DNA of 47,192 nucleotides. Source: Muricoccus nepalensis. GTDB taxonomy: Bacteria; Pseudomonadota; Alphaproteobacteria; Acetobacterales; Acetobacteraceae. The stretch is taken from NCBI RefSeq assembly GCF_006438825.1, contig NZ_RCZP01000042.1:20357-67548 (forward strand), written 5' to 3'. Every line of letters starts with the position of its first letter. The stretch's first letter is position 1. This document shows, one piece after another, positions 25,608 through 34,350 of the stretch. The translations under genes and the position numbers were made by a program. The notes under the pieces are model-generated. The model worked only from the letters and a program-made list of their open reading frames with translations. It was not told where the DNA came from and did not search any database.

Positions 25608-26690
25608 TTGGCTGAAGGCAGTTCGCGATTTGGCCGGAGCGTTGTGCGGGACCTGCGCAACCGCTTGCGCTTCGCCCTGGCGGGACTGGTGCTGCTCATC
25701 GGGCTGCATGTGCTGGCCATGATGGCGCTGGAAGGCCTGGGCCTCGGCTCTGCCGTCTGGCTCACCTTCACCACCATCACCACGACAGGGTATGGCGACT
25801 ACGCCCCGAAGACGGTCGCGGGTCGGGCGGCGACGATTGGCCTGATCTATCTCAGCGGCATCTTCCTGTTAACCCAGGCCGCCAGTGCCTTTTTCGGTCT
25901 GCGCGTGCTCAGACGCCAACGGATGCGCCGGGGCGAGTGGAGATGGAACATGCGGGATCACGTCGTGATCGTGAACGCACCGGCTGACCAGCCGGCGGAG
26001 TACCTCAGGCGGCTGCTGGACCAGTTGCACCGCTCCCATGCCGGTACGGAGGCGATCCAGGCGCTGGTGATCACTGAAACCTTCCCAGACGGCATGCCGC
26101 CGATGCTGGAGGACGATCCGTTGATCGTACAGGTGCGCGGACGCTTCGACGACCCTGCAGCCCTCAAGGCCGCAAACGTGGCCGAGGCCCGCGTCGTAGT
26201 GGTGCTGGCCGAGGAAGAAGCGGAGCGCCTCTCCGACAGCCGCGCGTTCGATATCATCCACCGCCTACGCGAGGATGGTGTGCGTGCCCGCATCATCGCG
26301 GAATGCGTGGATGACCGGAACCGCGAACGGCTCAAGAAGGCTGGCGCTGACGCCGTGGTCCGGCCACTGCGTGGCTACCCCGAGATGATCGTGCGCGCCA
26401 TCGTCGCGCCCGGCACGGAACGCATCATCGAGCGTCTCTTTGGTAGCGAAGGCGACGAATGCCTCCGCTTCGCGGTGCGGGTGGAGGGGATCACCTGGTC
26501 CCGCCTCGTGTCGGTCATACTGGAGGCAAACTTCGGCACGCCGATCGCCTACATGGAGGCGGAGGGACACCTGCATACCAATCCCGCGCCCCACAAAACC
26601 CTGGTGGCGACGGCTCTGTTCGTGTTGGTGGACGATGCGCAGCGGCCAACTGCGGCGGCGATTCAGAAAACGTTGGATCAGATAACCTAA
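25608..26690 (+). CDS. Two-TM potassium channel with TrkA-N-like domain
   Basis: A 360-aa inner-membrane ion channel. TM1 spans about 22-40, the pore loop carries the K+ filter TTTGYGDY (58-65), and TM2 spans about 71-97. A cytoplasmic RCK/TrkA-N-like domain begins near residue 117 (DHVVIVNAPADQPAEYL) and continues through VVVVLAEEEAERLSDSRAFD and a C-terminal half. The glycine-rich nucleotide loop of classic TrkA-N domains is missing, so the ligand may differ. The start is a TTG with AGGA five bases upstream; no better ATG is in frame. It is convergent with a second, unrelated potassium channel. Confidence 0.85.
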   Translation: MAEGSSRFGRSVVRDLRNRLRFALAGLVLLIGLHVLAMMALEGLGLGSAVWLTFTTITTTGYGDYAPKTVAGRAATIGLIYLSGIFLLTQAASAFFGLRVLRRQRMRRGEWRWNMRDHVVIVNAPADQPAEYLRRLLDQLHRSHAGTEAIQALVITETFPDGMPPMLEDDPLIVQVRGRFDDPAALKAANVAEARVVVVLAEEEAERLSDSRAFDIIHRLREDGVRARIIAECVDDRNRERLKKAGADAVVRPLRGYPEMIVRAIVAPGTERIIERLFGSEGDECLRFAVRVEGITWSRLVSVILEANFGTPIAYMEAEGHLHTNPAPHKTLVATALFVLVDDAQRPTAAAIQKTLDQIT

Positions 26691-26774
26691 CGGGGTGCTG
26701 ATAGTGACGAGGCGACGGCATTGGGAGTGGCGGCGGCGTAGGGTCAAAGAGCTCGAGTAGGTGGGCTGACCCCG

Positions 26775-27968
26775 TCACCGACGCCGCATTCGTGCCCGCA
26801 GTCGCTCAGCTAGTTTTCCGTCCCGGCTAGCCGGAACGTCGTTCTCGCTCCTGTCGGTCAGCTGTTCGATCAGCCGGCTCGCGATGAGACCCCGATGCCC
26901 GCCTTCCCAGTGGTCGGCCGCATCGTCGGTCGCGATCCAACCCGGCAGGGTCAGCAGCAAGGTAGACGCGAGCCCGTCAAGCAGTGGCTCGTAGGTCGCA
27001 CGAAGAGCGGCGAGCGTCTCCTCGGCGTCGGGCCGCGCGTTCCATTTCAGCCCGGCCTCTCTCAGACGGAATTCCAGCTGAAGATATGCCTCGCGCGGCA
27101 GGCGGTCACCTCCGTCATAGCGGGAGGGGCGCACCTGGAGGGAGCGGGCCATCTCGACCATGACCTGACGGGCCATGGTAAAGGTCATGCGGGCCTGTAG
27201 CGGCTTCAGCTCATCGACGCCGACCAAGATGAGCGCACAGGTATCCATCACCGCTGCCGTGGCAGCGAGCCAGGACTGGTTGTCGTGCTGTGAGCGGTAG
27301 TAGACCAGCATTGGGTAGGAGAGATGGCTCTCCAGCAGCTCGGAAGCCCAGACCTCCCACTCGCGAAGCAACTCATCCAGCTTCTCCAGGCCACCTCCTG
27401 TGGCATGTCGGCAAAGCATCGTGCAGGCGGTCGGCGGAGAGCCGGCGCGGCCGTCGAGCTGGATGACATGGGCCTCCCGCCGGGCAAAGAGCTGGTAGAG
27501 CACCGGCAGGTAGCCGATCACCACGGCGATGAAGCCGATCCCTGTGCCGGCCTCGACGACGCTCACGATACGGGCCGCTGCCGTATGCGGGACCACGTCC
27601 CCGTAGCCAAGCGTGAAGAAGGTGACCCCGCTCATGTAGATCTGCTCTGGCAAGGCTGATCTCGGGGGGGGACCTGCCTGCAAAGCCCACTCGAGCAGCC
27701 CGAAGCCTGCGATCAAAGCCGTGCCCCAAACCGCGAACAGCACCACCATCGACAGGGCGCCGAAGACTCCGAGGAAACGCTCCCGCCGCGCACCGGCTGG
27801 GAGGCGCCGTGCCATGGCGGACCACGCAGCCCAGCTCAGGCCGAAATAGAAGCGGCTCAGGCGGAGGTGCCGATGGACCCGCCGGGGAAGAAGCATGACC
27901 TCAAAGGCGTCCTGCAGCACGAGGCACAGCAGAAGGACGGCTGCAAGGGTAGAGATCAGCGAGGTCAT
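26775..27968 (-). CDS. Potassium channel family protein
   Basis: A 397-aa membrane protein. TM segments lie at about 4-22, 66-92 and 133-160, with a pore loop and filter FFTLGYGD (117-124) between the last two, the ion_trans_2 pattern. The long C-terminal half (from about 165) is cytoplasmic and helical (GGGLEKLDELLREWEVWASE; LLDGLASTLLLTLPGW); it is not an RCK domain, and I do not recognise it. It probably conducts K+ under control of that domain. Only 84 bp separate its stop from that of the convergent channel gene. Confidence 0.82.
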   Translation of the reverse strand: MTSLISTLAAVLLLCLVLQDAFEVMLLPRRVHRHLRLSRFYFGLSWAAWSAMARRLPAGARRERFLGVFGALSMVVLFAVWGTALIAGFGLLEWALQAGPPPRSALPEQIYMSGVTFFTLGYGDVVPHTAAARIVSVVEAGTGIGFIAVVIGYLPVLYQLFARREAHVIQLDGRAGSPPTACTMLCRHATGGGLEKLDELLREWEVWASELLESHLSYPMLVYYRSQHDNQSWLAATAAVMDTCALILVGVDELKPLQARMTFTMARQVMVEMARSLQVRPSRYDGGDRLPREAYLQLEFRLREAGLKWNARPDAEETLAALRATYEPLLDGLASTLLLTLPGWIATDDAADHWEGGHRGLIASRLIEQLTDRSENDVPASRDGKLAERLRARMRRR

Positions 27969-28529
27969 GCCCCTTCAACGCCGGAGTACGCCTCTAGGCG
28001 CTGCGCTGATGATCAGACCCGCCAGCGTAGTGGAGGCTAAGGTGCCATGCTGCCGGCCGGCCATAATGAGCCTGCGAGAAGCTCCTCTATGCGGCTCGCC
28101 AGGGCTTTAAGGGCGAAGGGGCCTTCTGCGGCCATCTCTGCCCTGGCAAGGGAGCGATGCGATCGGCAACCGCTGTCCTGGCTCAATCACCAGAACCCGC
28201 GGCAATCCCAGCACAAGGATCGTCTTTAGCGGGCATCCACGCACGACAAATGTCTAACGTCGTGCCTGGAGAGCGGCGGAGGGGTGGTTGCCGCAGTTGC
28301 CCGCAACGGCCGAGTCCGGCAGACGAGCGGACACTGCTGGATCAGACGATGGTTCGCATGGTGCCCTGCCTGCGTTCCCTTGCTTTCCGAAGGTGGGTAA
28401 TTCTGCTGGGTATGGAGAAGGCTAGGTGTCCCGGCACTGGTTTCGTCCTGCCGAGAGAGCCGGCCTCGGTTTGTGGCATGCTGAGCAAACTGTCCTGCCG
28501 CCTCAGCCGCATTCGGAGGGTTCAGCACA
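27969..28529. other. Intergenic region
   Basis: These 561 bp lie between the potassium channel and the HWE kinase starts, which are divergent, so promoters for both are expected. The frames in it are short or antisense to the kinase start and lack protein character. I see no RNA or repeat. Confidence 0.4.
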
Positions 28530-29534
28530 TTGTCTTGGCAAGGATCGAGCGCCCTGGTGTGGGACGCCGAGCGCCTGCGTATCGCGGCCGACGCTGCCGG
28601 GATCGCCCTGTGGTCGTGGAACGTGGACACCGACGAGATCGCCCTCGACGAGCGCGCCCATGAGTTGTGGGGCATGCGGAGAGGCGGGCCGGTCACCTTC
28701 GAAGAGATGTCTAGCCGCATCCACCCGGCGGATCTGGAGCGGGTCAAGAAGGCGTTCCAGGCCACCCGCGCCATGACCGGAGCCTACGAGATCGACTTCC
28801 GGATCCTGCACGGCGACGCGGTCCGCTGGATTTCCGCCCGTGGCCAGGGAGGCGACATCGGCATTGTCGGCCGGATCATGTTCGGGGTCTTCCTCGACGT
28901 GACCGAGCGTAAGCAGGCGGAGGAAACCCGGGAGATGGCGGCCGGGGAGATGAGCCACCGGGTCAAGAACCTGTTCTCCATCGCCTCTGCCCTGACCGCG
29001 GTTTCGGCGCGCTCGACGGCGACCACCACCGAGATGGCCCGTGACCTCACCCAGCGGCTGACCTCGCTGGGCCGTGCGCACGAACTCGTCCGTCCCGTCC
29101 CAGGCCAGGTTGAGAACAAGGCGGCATCGTTGGGTGACCTGCTCTCCATCCTGCTGGCGCCCTACAGCGGTGACACGCCCGGCAGCTCGCGTATCCAGGT
29201 CAACGTACCGGAGGTGCGCGTCGGGGGTACCGCGATTACCACCCTGGCCCTGGTGGTCCACGAGCTGGCGACCAATTCGATCAAGTACGGCGCCCTCTCG
29301 GTGGCTGGCGGCGCGCTGGACGTGAAGTGCAGCACCCATGAGGACGAGGTAGTGGTGGTGTGGACCGAACGGGGCGGGCCGCCTGTCACGGCTCCCAACG
29401 GCACCACGGGCTACGGGAGCAAGCTGGTCTCGCGAAGCATGTCCGGGCAGCTGGGCGGTGCCATCTCGTTCGACTGGCCTGCCAGCGGCATGGTTGCCAC
29501 GCTGCGGATGAGCCGGGCTCGGCTAGGGGTCTAG
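28530..29534 (+). CDS. PAS-HWE-family sensor histidine kinase
   Basis: A 334-aa soluble kinase. One PAS domain (about 15-128, ending FLDVTERKQAEE) precedes the HWE core: GEMSHRVKNLFS with His143, HELATNSIKYG (244-254) and WTERGGPP with WTE at 278-280. Translation appears to begin at a TTG with GGAGG nine bases upstream. It converges on a single-domain response regulator with only 16 bp between the stops, making that regulator a candidate partner. This core is a different subtype from the two closely related HWE kinases at 1578 and 34351. Confidence 0.88.
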   Translation: MSWQGSSALVWDAERLRIAADAAGIALWSWNVDTDEIALDERAHELWGMRRGGPVTFEEMSSRIHPADLERVKKAFQATRAMTGAYEIDFRILHGDAVRWISARGQGGDIGIVGRIMFGVFLDVTERKQAEETREMAAGEMSHRVKNLFSIASALTAVSARSTATTTEMARDLTQRLTSLGRAHELVRPVPGQVENKAASLGDLLSILLAPYSGDTPGSSRIQVNVPEVRVGGTAITTLALVVHELATNSIKYGALSVAGGALDVKCSTHEDEVVVVWTERGGPPVTAPNGTTGYGSKLVSRSMSGQLGGAISFDWPASGMVATLRMSRARLGV

Positions 29535-29550
29535 GTTCGCGAGGATAGGG

Positions 29551-29925
29551 CTACAGCCTGCCTGTCAGGCGCCTCAAGGTGTCGGCAACGACGGCGAGGT
29601 CGTAGGGCTTGCTCATGAGGACGGCGGGTGGGTCGAGGTTACGGAGGCGGCTCACAAGGTTTTCCGCATAGCCGGACACCACGAGCACGGGGATCTCCGG
29701 GCACCGGCGCCGGGCCTGCTCCGCCGGGGCGATACCGTCGAGCGCTCCCGGCATCTGCACGTCGGTGAACAACACGTCGAAGCCGTCAGGCCCATCCAGT
29801 AAGCGGACAGCCTCCTCGCCGTTCCAGACCTCGACTGCCTCGAAGCCGTTCTCCTGGAGGAACTCCTTCATGATCAGCCGGATGAGGTCCTCGTCCTCGA
29901 CAAACAGAACGCGTACCGAAGCCAT
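29551..29925 (-). CDS. Single-domain response regulator
   Basis: A 124-aa stand-alone receiver domain. Acidic pair E10/D11 (LFVEDED), phospho-acceptor D55 (VLFTDVQMPG), switch residue S84 (VVSGY) and Lys106 (MSKPY) are all present. There is no output domain, so it signals by protein contact or relays phosphate, as is common with HWE kinases. I prefer the ATG at 29925; a GTG four codons earlier is possible. It sits opposite the PAS-HWE kinase and is divergent from the KaiC-like gene. Confidence 0.9.
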   Translation of the reverse strand: MASVRVLFVEDEDLIRLIMKEFLQENGFEAVEVWNGEEAVRLLDGPDGFDVLFTDVQMPGALDGIAPAEQARRRCPEIPVLVVSGYAENLVSRLRNLDPPAVLMSKPYDLAVVADTLRRLTGRL

Positions 29926-30095
29926 TGTTCTGTTCACCGGCTTGCGGGATCAGTAGGTCCTGTGCGGTAAGGTGTAACAACGTTGGGAAACCCGTGTTGC
30001 CGGGCTCATCAGCTTGGTGAGGAATGGTGCGACACGATCCCGCGATAGTCCTCTTGCCACATTTGACGAACAGTGATGGACCGCCCCTGAAGTAG

Positions 30096-30186
30096 CTCCG
30101 CCGCGTCGCCACTCGCTACGAGAAGACCGTAAGGAACTACCTCGCCGTCGTCACCCTTGCCGCCACCGTCCCGTGGCTCAGGTCAG
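30096..30186 (+). pseudogene. IS5-family transposase C-terminal scrap
   Basis: In the 368-bp gap between the response regulator and the KaiC-like gene, the plus strand encodes LRRVATRYEKTVRNYLAVV followed by TLAATVPWLRS, the typical C-terminus of an IS5-family transposase. No other part of the element survives. The rest of the gap (29926-30095 and 30187-30293) shows nothing recognisable. Confidence 0.65.
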
Positions 30187-30293
30187 TGTCCTCAAAACCT
30201 GGAGCAGGTAGGATTGTTCGGGCATAGCTCAAACGCTCTACTCTCTTGTGTCGGGCCGGACGGGTCGTGCAGCATTCAGGCCAGGAAAAACAT

Positions 30294-31838
30294 ATGGCAG
30301 ATCCAAACAGCGACAGTGAAACCGCTTTGGACGACCCACCGCGCCTCTCCACCGGAAACGAAGGGCTCGACCACATCCTGGGCGGCGGCCTGGATGGCGA
30401 CCGGCTCTACCTTCTCGAAGGTCGGCCGGGCACCGGCAAGACAACGCTGGCCCTGCAGTTCCTGATGGAAGGTGTCCGCCAGGGCGAAACAACCCTGTAC
30501 GTTTCTCTTTCAGAGACCGAACGCGAACTTCGCCTCGTTGCCCGGCGGCACGGCTGGTCCTTGAATGGGGTCTCCCTATTCGAGCTTGTTCCGGCCGAGG
30601 CGGCTATTGACCCGGGGCGCGAGCTGACGGTCTTTCATCCCTCCGAGGTGGAGCTCGGGGAAACCACCCGGCTGATTTTCGAGCGCGTGGCTGCGTTAAA
30701 CCCAGCGCGCGTGGTCTTCGACAGCCTGTCCGAGCTGCGCCTCCTCGCGCAAAGCCCTCTTCGCTATCGGCGGCAGATCCTCGCCCTCAAGCACTTCTTC
30801 ACCGACCGCCGCTGCACCGTCCTGGTCCTGGACGACCTCAGCTCGCAGCAGGACGACCTGCAACTTCACTCCATTGTCCATGGCGTCATCCTGCTCGAGC
30901 AGATGGCGATCGACTACGGCGCCGAGCGCCGGCGCATGCGCGTGGTCAAGATGCGCGGCATCTCCTACCGCGGCGGCTTCCACGACTTCGCCATCAAGAC
31001 CGGAGGCATCGAGATCTACCCACGCTTGGTCGCGGCCGAGCACCATCGCCCGACCGAGGGCAGCGAGTTCGCGGGCAGCGGCGACGCCGCGCTGGACGTC
31101 ATGCTGGGCGGCGGGCTGGAGCGCGGGACGAATGCCCTGCTCCTGGGCGCCGCGGGCGTCGGCAAATCCTCGCTGGCGCTGACCTATGCCGTCGCGGCGG
31201 CCGGCCGGGGCGAGAAGGCCGTTCTCTTCGCCTTCGACGAGGGGAGGGGCACGATGCAGGCCCGGGCGAGGACGCTTGGCCTGCCTCTGGACGCGGCTGT
31301 GGAGGTCGGGCTCCTCCGCATTCAGCAGATCGATCCCGCCGAGCTCTCGCCCGGCGAGTTCGCTAGCATTGTCCGGCGTTCCGTGGAGGCGGACGGAGCG
31401 CAGGTCGTGGTGATCGACAGCCTAAACGGCTACCTCAGCGCCATGCCTGATGAGCGCTTCCTCATCCTGCAAATGCACGAGCTGCTGAACTACCTCGGGC
31501 AGATGGGCGCGCTCACCATCCTCGTGCTCGCCCAACACGGCCTGGTGGGCCCCATGCAGAGCCCGGTCGACCTCAGCTATCTCAGCGACGCCGTCCTGCT
31601 GCTGCGCTACTTCGAGTTCGAGGGCGAGGTGCGGCGCGCTCTGTCGGTGGTCAAGAAGCGGAGCGGCCGTCACGAGCACACGATCCGCGAGTTCCGCCTG
31701 AGTGGATCGGGCATCTCGGTTGGGCCACCGCTGAAGGGCTTCAGTGGCATCCTGTCGGGAACGCCCCACTACGGCGGAGCCAGCTTGCCGCTCCTGGGTG
31801 GCGGTGGAGACGAGGGACGCGGTGCCTACAACCGCTGA
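30294..31838 (+). CDS. KaiC-like dual RecA-domain ATPase
   Basis: A 514-aa cytoplasmic protein with two KaiC-type ATPase domains. Domain 1: Walker A GRPGTGKTT (43-51), SLSETERELR with the catalytic-Glu position, and Walker B VVFDS (140-144). Domain 2: Walker A GAAGVGKSS (285-293), FAFDEGRG and VVVIDS. In cyanobacteria KaiC is the circadian clock ATPase/kinase; outside them such proteins are linked to stress signalling with histidine kinases, and no kaiA or kaiB is here. The ATG at 30294 has AGGA eight bases upstream. The next gene, a hybrid kinase, overlaps its 3' end, so the two form an operon and probably a pathway. Confidence 0.9.
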   Translation: MADPNSDSETALDDPPRLSTGNEGLDHILGGGLDGDRLYLLEGRPGTGKTTLALQFLMEGVRQGETTLYVSLSETERELRLVARRHGWSLNGVSLFELVPAEAAIDPGRELTVFHPSEVELGETTRLIFERVAALNPARVVFDSLSELRLLAQSPLRYRRQILALKHFFTDRRCTVLVLDDLSSQQDDLQLHSIVHGVILLEQMAIDYGAERRRMRVVKMRGISYRGGFHDFAIKTGGIEIYPRLVAAEHHRPTEGSEFAGSGDAALDVMLGGGLERGTNALLLGAAGVGKSSLALTYAVAAAGRGEKAVLFAFDEGRGTMQARARTLGLPLDAAVEVGLLRIQQIDPAELSPGEFASIVRRSVEADGAQVVVIDSLNGYLSAMPDERFLILQMHELLNYLGQMGALTILVLAQHGLVGPMQSPVDLSYLSDAVLLLRYFEFEGEVRRALSVVKKRSGRHEHTIREFRLSGSGISVGPPLKGFSGILSGTPHYGGASLPLLGGGGDEGRGAYNR

Positions 31839-34011
31839 CCCGCCTGGACCGCGGGTCCTTGTTCTTGCCCCACGGGGGCGCGACGGCCCGGCCGTGGCCG
31901 AGCAGATCGGGCGGGCCGGGCTCCGGGCCCGTGTCTGCGGTGATGTGGCCGAGCTCCTGGCGGAACTCGACCGAGAAGCTGACGCGGCTCTGATTGCCGA
32001 GGAGGCGCTCCTGGGCGGATCGGCAGAGGCACTCGGAAGGTGGGTGTCGGGCCAGCCCGCCTGGTCGGACATGCCCTTCGTGCTCCTAACCAACCACGAT
32101 CAGCGCCTGGCACTGGCACGAGAGGGGCTGTTGCGTTGCCTGGGCAACGTCTCGCTGCTCGAGCGCCCCCTACAGGCCATCACCCTGACCAGCGCCGCCC
32201 TCGCGGCCGTCCGTGCGCGGCGGCGTCAGTACGAGGTCCGCGCCCACCTCGAGGAACGGGAGAGGACCGCCCTCGACCTGCAGGACCTCGTCGCGGCCCG
32301 GACGAGAGAACTTGAGGCGGCGAACCGCGTCCTGGAAGCGGAGGGTGCTCTCCGCGAGAGCGAGGCTCGGCTGCGGCTGGCGACAGAAGCGGCCGAGGTC
32401 GGCTTCTGGGACGTGGACCTGGTGGAGGACACCATGGTCTGGCCACCCCGGGTGAAAGGGATGTTCGGCATCCCCGCCGATGTTCCGGTGACCATGAGGG
32501 ATTTCTACGAAGGTCTGCACCCAGACGACCGGGAAGCCACGGCGGCAGCCTTCGCAGCGGCCTGCGATCCCAATCAGCGCGCCTTGTACGACGTCGAGTA
32601 CCGCACGGTCGGCAAGGAGGATGGTGCCATCCGCTGGGTCGCGGCGAAAGGCCGCAGCCTCTTTGATGAAGAAGGCTGCCCGGTACGGGTGATCGGCACC
32701 GCCATCGACATCACGGCCCGGAAGATGGCCGAGGCGGCGCTGGCGAGGAGTGAGGCGGAGCTGAGGAGTCTTAACGAGCTCCTGGAGGCCAGGGTCCGGG
32801 AGGAGGTGGCCGCCCGCGAGGAGGCGCAGGCTCGCCTAGCTCAGGCGCAGCGGATGGAGGCGCTGGGCCAATTGGCCGGCGGGGTGGCGCACGACTTCAA
32901 CAACGTGCTTCAGGCCGTGAGCGGTGGTGCCCGGTTGATCGAGGGGCGGAGTACCGAGCCGGAACGGGTGCGACGCCTCGCCCACATGATCGCCGAGGCG
33001 GCGCGACGGGGTGCCTCCATCACACGCCGTCTCCTCGCCTTCTCTCGACGCGCCGACCTGCAGGCCGAGCCGGTGGACGTTGCGATGCTGCTCGAGGACA
33101 TGCGCGAGATCCTGTCGCATACGCTCGGCGCCGGCATCCAAGTGCGGGTACAAACCGCTCCGGCGCTGCCACCCCTGCTCGCAGACAAGGGGCAGCTCGA
33201 AACAGTCCTCGTCAACCTGGCTGCCAACGCCCGTGATGCCATGGATGGCGCTGGGGCGATCACGCTGTCGGGGATCCTGGAGCAGTCGAAGCGGGGCGAG
33301 GGCGGGGCGGCCTACCCAGCCACCCTGAAGGCCGGATCCTATGTGAAGCTCTCCGTGTCCGATACGGGAATGGGGATGGACACGGCGACCCTCGCCCGGG
33401 TGGCCGAGCCGTTCTTCACCACCAAGCCGCTCGGCAAGGGAACCGGGCTGGGGCTCGCGATGGCGCGCGGCTTTGCCGAGCAGAGCAGCGGTGCACTTGC
33501 AATCGAGAGTTCGCCCGGCAGGGGCACGACCATCCGGCTGTGGTTTCCGGTCGCGTCGGCTGATGCCATCGCAGGTCACCACCCGGCCGGTCTCGGCAGC
33601 ATCCTTCAGCCCGAGAGCCGCGCCCGCGTGCTGCTCGTGGACGATGAGGCACTGGTGCGCGAGATCACGACGGAGGGCCTGGAGGCCGCCGGATACGCCG
33701 TGCTGTCGGTTGGTAATGCGACTGAGGCCATTGAGCTACTTGATGCCGGCGAAGCGGTGAGCCTGCTTATCTCGGATTTGTCGATGCCAGGGATGGACGG
33801 CATCGCCCTCATCCGCGAGGCGCAAAAGCGGCGGCCGGGGCTGCGCGCCATCCTGCTCACCGGCTTTGCAACCGATGCGGCGGAACTTGCCGTCAGCGGA
33901 GCCATCCAAGGAGCTTTCACCCTCCTGAGGAAGCCGGTTGAGCCAAGCGTCCTCGCCGAGCGTGCCCTGGTGTTGCTTGATGGTGCTCCAGACATGGAAG
34001 GACCTGGGTAA
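31822..34011 (+). CDS. Hybrid sensor histidine kinase/response regulator
   Basis: A 729-aa soluble protein. An N-terminal receiver-like domain (about 10-130, RVLVLAPRGRDG) has no phospho-acceptor Asp where one is expected (AALIAEEAL). A coiled segment (about 135-185) leads to a PAS domain (185-300, GFWDVDL, ending AIDITARK), a second coil, and HisKA with VAHDFNN (His357). The HATPase has NLAANARDAM, SDTGMGM and GTGLGLAM. The C-terminal receiver has VDDEA and D652 (SDLSMPG). The likely start is the GTG at 31822, giving a 17-bp overlap with the KaiC-like gene; a GTG at 31804 or an ATG at 31744 would overlap more. Confidence 0.87.
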   Translation: MPTTADPPGPRVLVLAPRGRDGPAVAEQIGRAGLRARVCGDVAELLAELDREADAALIAEEALLGGSAEALGRWVSGQPAWSDMPFVLLTNHDQRLALAREGLLRCLGNVSLLERPLQAITLTSAALAAVRARRRQYEVRAHLEERERTALDLQDLVAARTRELEAANRVLEAEGALRESEARLRLATEAAEVGFWDVDLVEDTMVWPPRVKGMFGIPADVPVTMRDFYEGLHPDDREATAAAFAAACDPNQRALYDVEYRTVGKEDGAIRWVAAKGRSLFDEEGCPVRVIGTAIDITARKMAEAALARSEAELRSLNELLEARVREEVAAREEAQARLAQAQRMEALGQLAGGVAHDFNNVLQAVSGGARLIEGRSTEPERVRRLAHMIAEAARRGASITRRLLAFSRRADLQAEPVDVAMLLEDMREILSHTLGAGIQVRVQTAPALPPLLADKGQLETVLVNLAANARDAMDGAGAITLSGILEQSKRGEGGAAYPATLKAGSYVKLSVSDTGMGMDTATLARVAEPFFTTKPLGKGTGLGLAMARGFAEQSSGALAIESSPGRGTTIRLWFPVASADAIAGHHPAGLGSILQPESRARVLLVDDEALVREITTEGLEAAGYAVLSVGNATEAIELLDAGEAVSLLISDLSMPGMDGIALIREAQKRRPGLRAILLTGFATDAAELAVSGAIQGAFTLLRKPVEPSVLAERALVLLDGAPDMEGPG

Positions 34012-34056
34012 CCATCGCCGAAGTCCCCTGTGACGCTTTGTTCGAGCCGAACTCCG

Positions 34057-34142
34057 GGCGGAGCTGTGGCGGAAGTATTTCGATGCCGGCCTGACCCCTC
34101 TTCAAGCGATTGAGCAGAACCGCGTCGATGAGGAAGTCTGAC
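34057..34142 (+). pseudogene. Truncated copy of the small gene at 40617
   Basis: These 86 bp encode ELWRKYFDAGLTPLQAIEQN ending RVDEEV and a stop, nearly identical to the last 26 residues of the small protein at 40617-40757. No start codon or N-terminal half is present: an in-frame stop lies 16 codons upstream. The rest of the 339-bp gap (34012-34350) between the two kinase genes shows nothing else I recognise. Confidence 0.55.
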
Positions 34143-34350
34143 ACCACCTTGGCAAAGGGCTAGCCACGACAGTCCAGCAGAAGACCAGGGTGCAGCAGGT
34201 AGGTCACAGACCTGAGTGCGGAGGCAATGTTGGGGTTTGTTTACGCAGCCAGCCAGGCAGCCCGGCGTTGCCTGAACTGTAAAGGCGCCTGACAAGCGTT
34301 AAGGCGTCGCTTCCTTCCCACCAGGATGGGAATTTCTGCCGGGATCCGCG

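Noticed and set aside
28157-28663. Plus-strand 168-codon frame overlapping the start of the PAS-HWE kinase
   Set aside because: It overlaps the kinase coding sequence in another frame, is Arg/Cys/Pro-rich and has no recognisable features.
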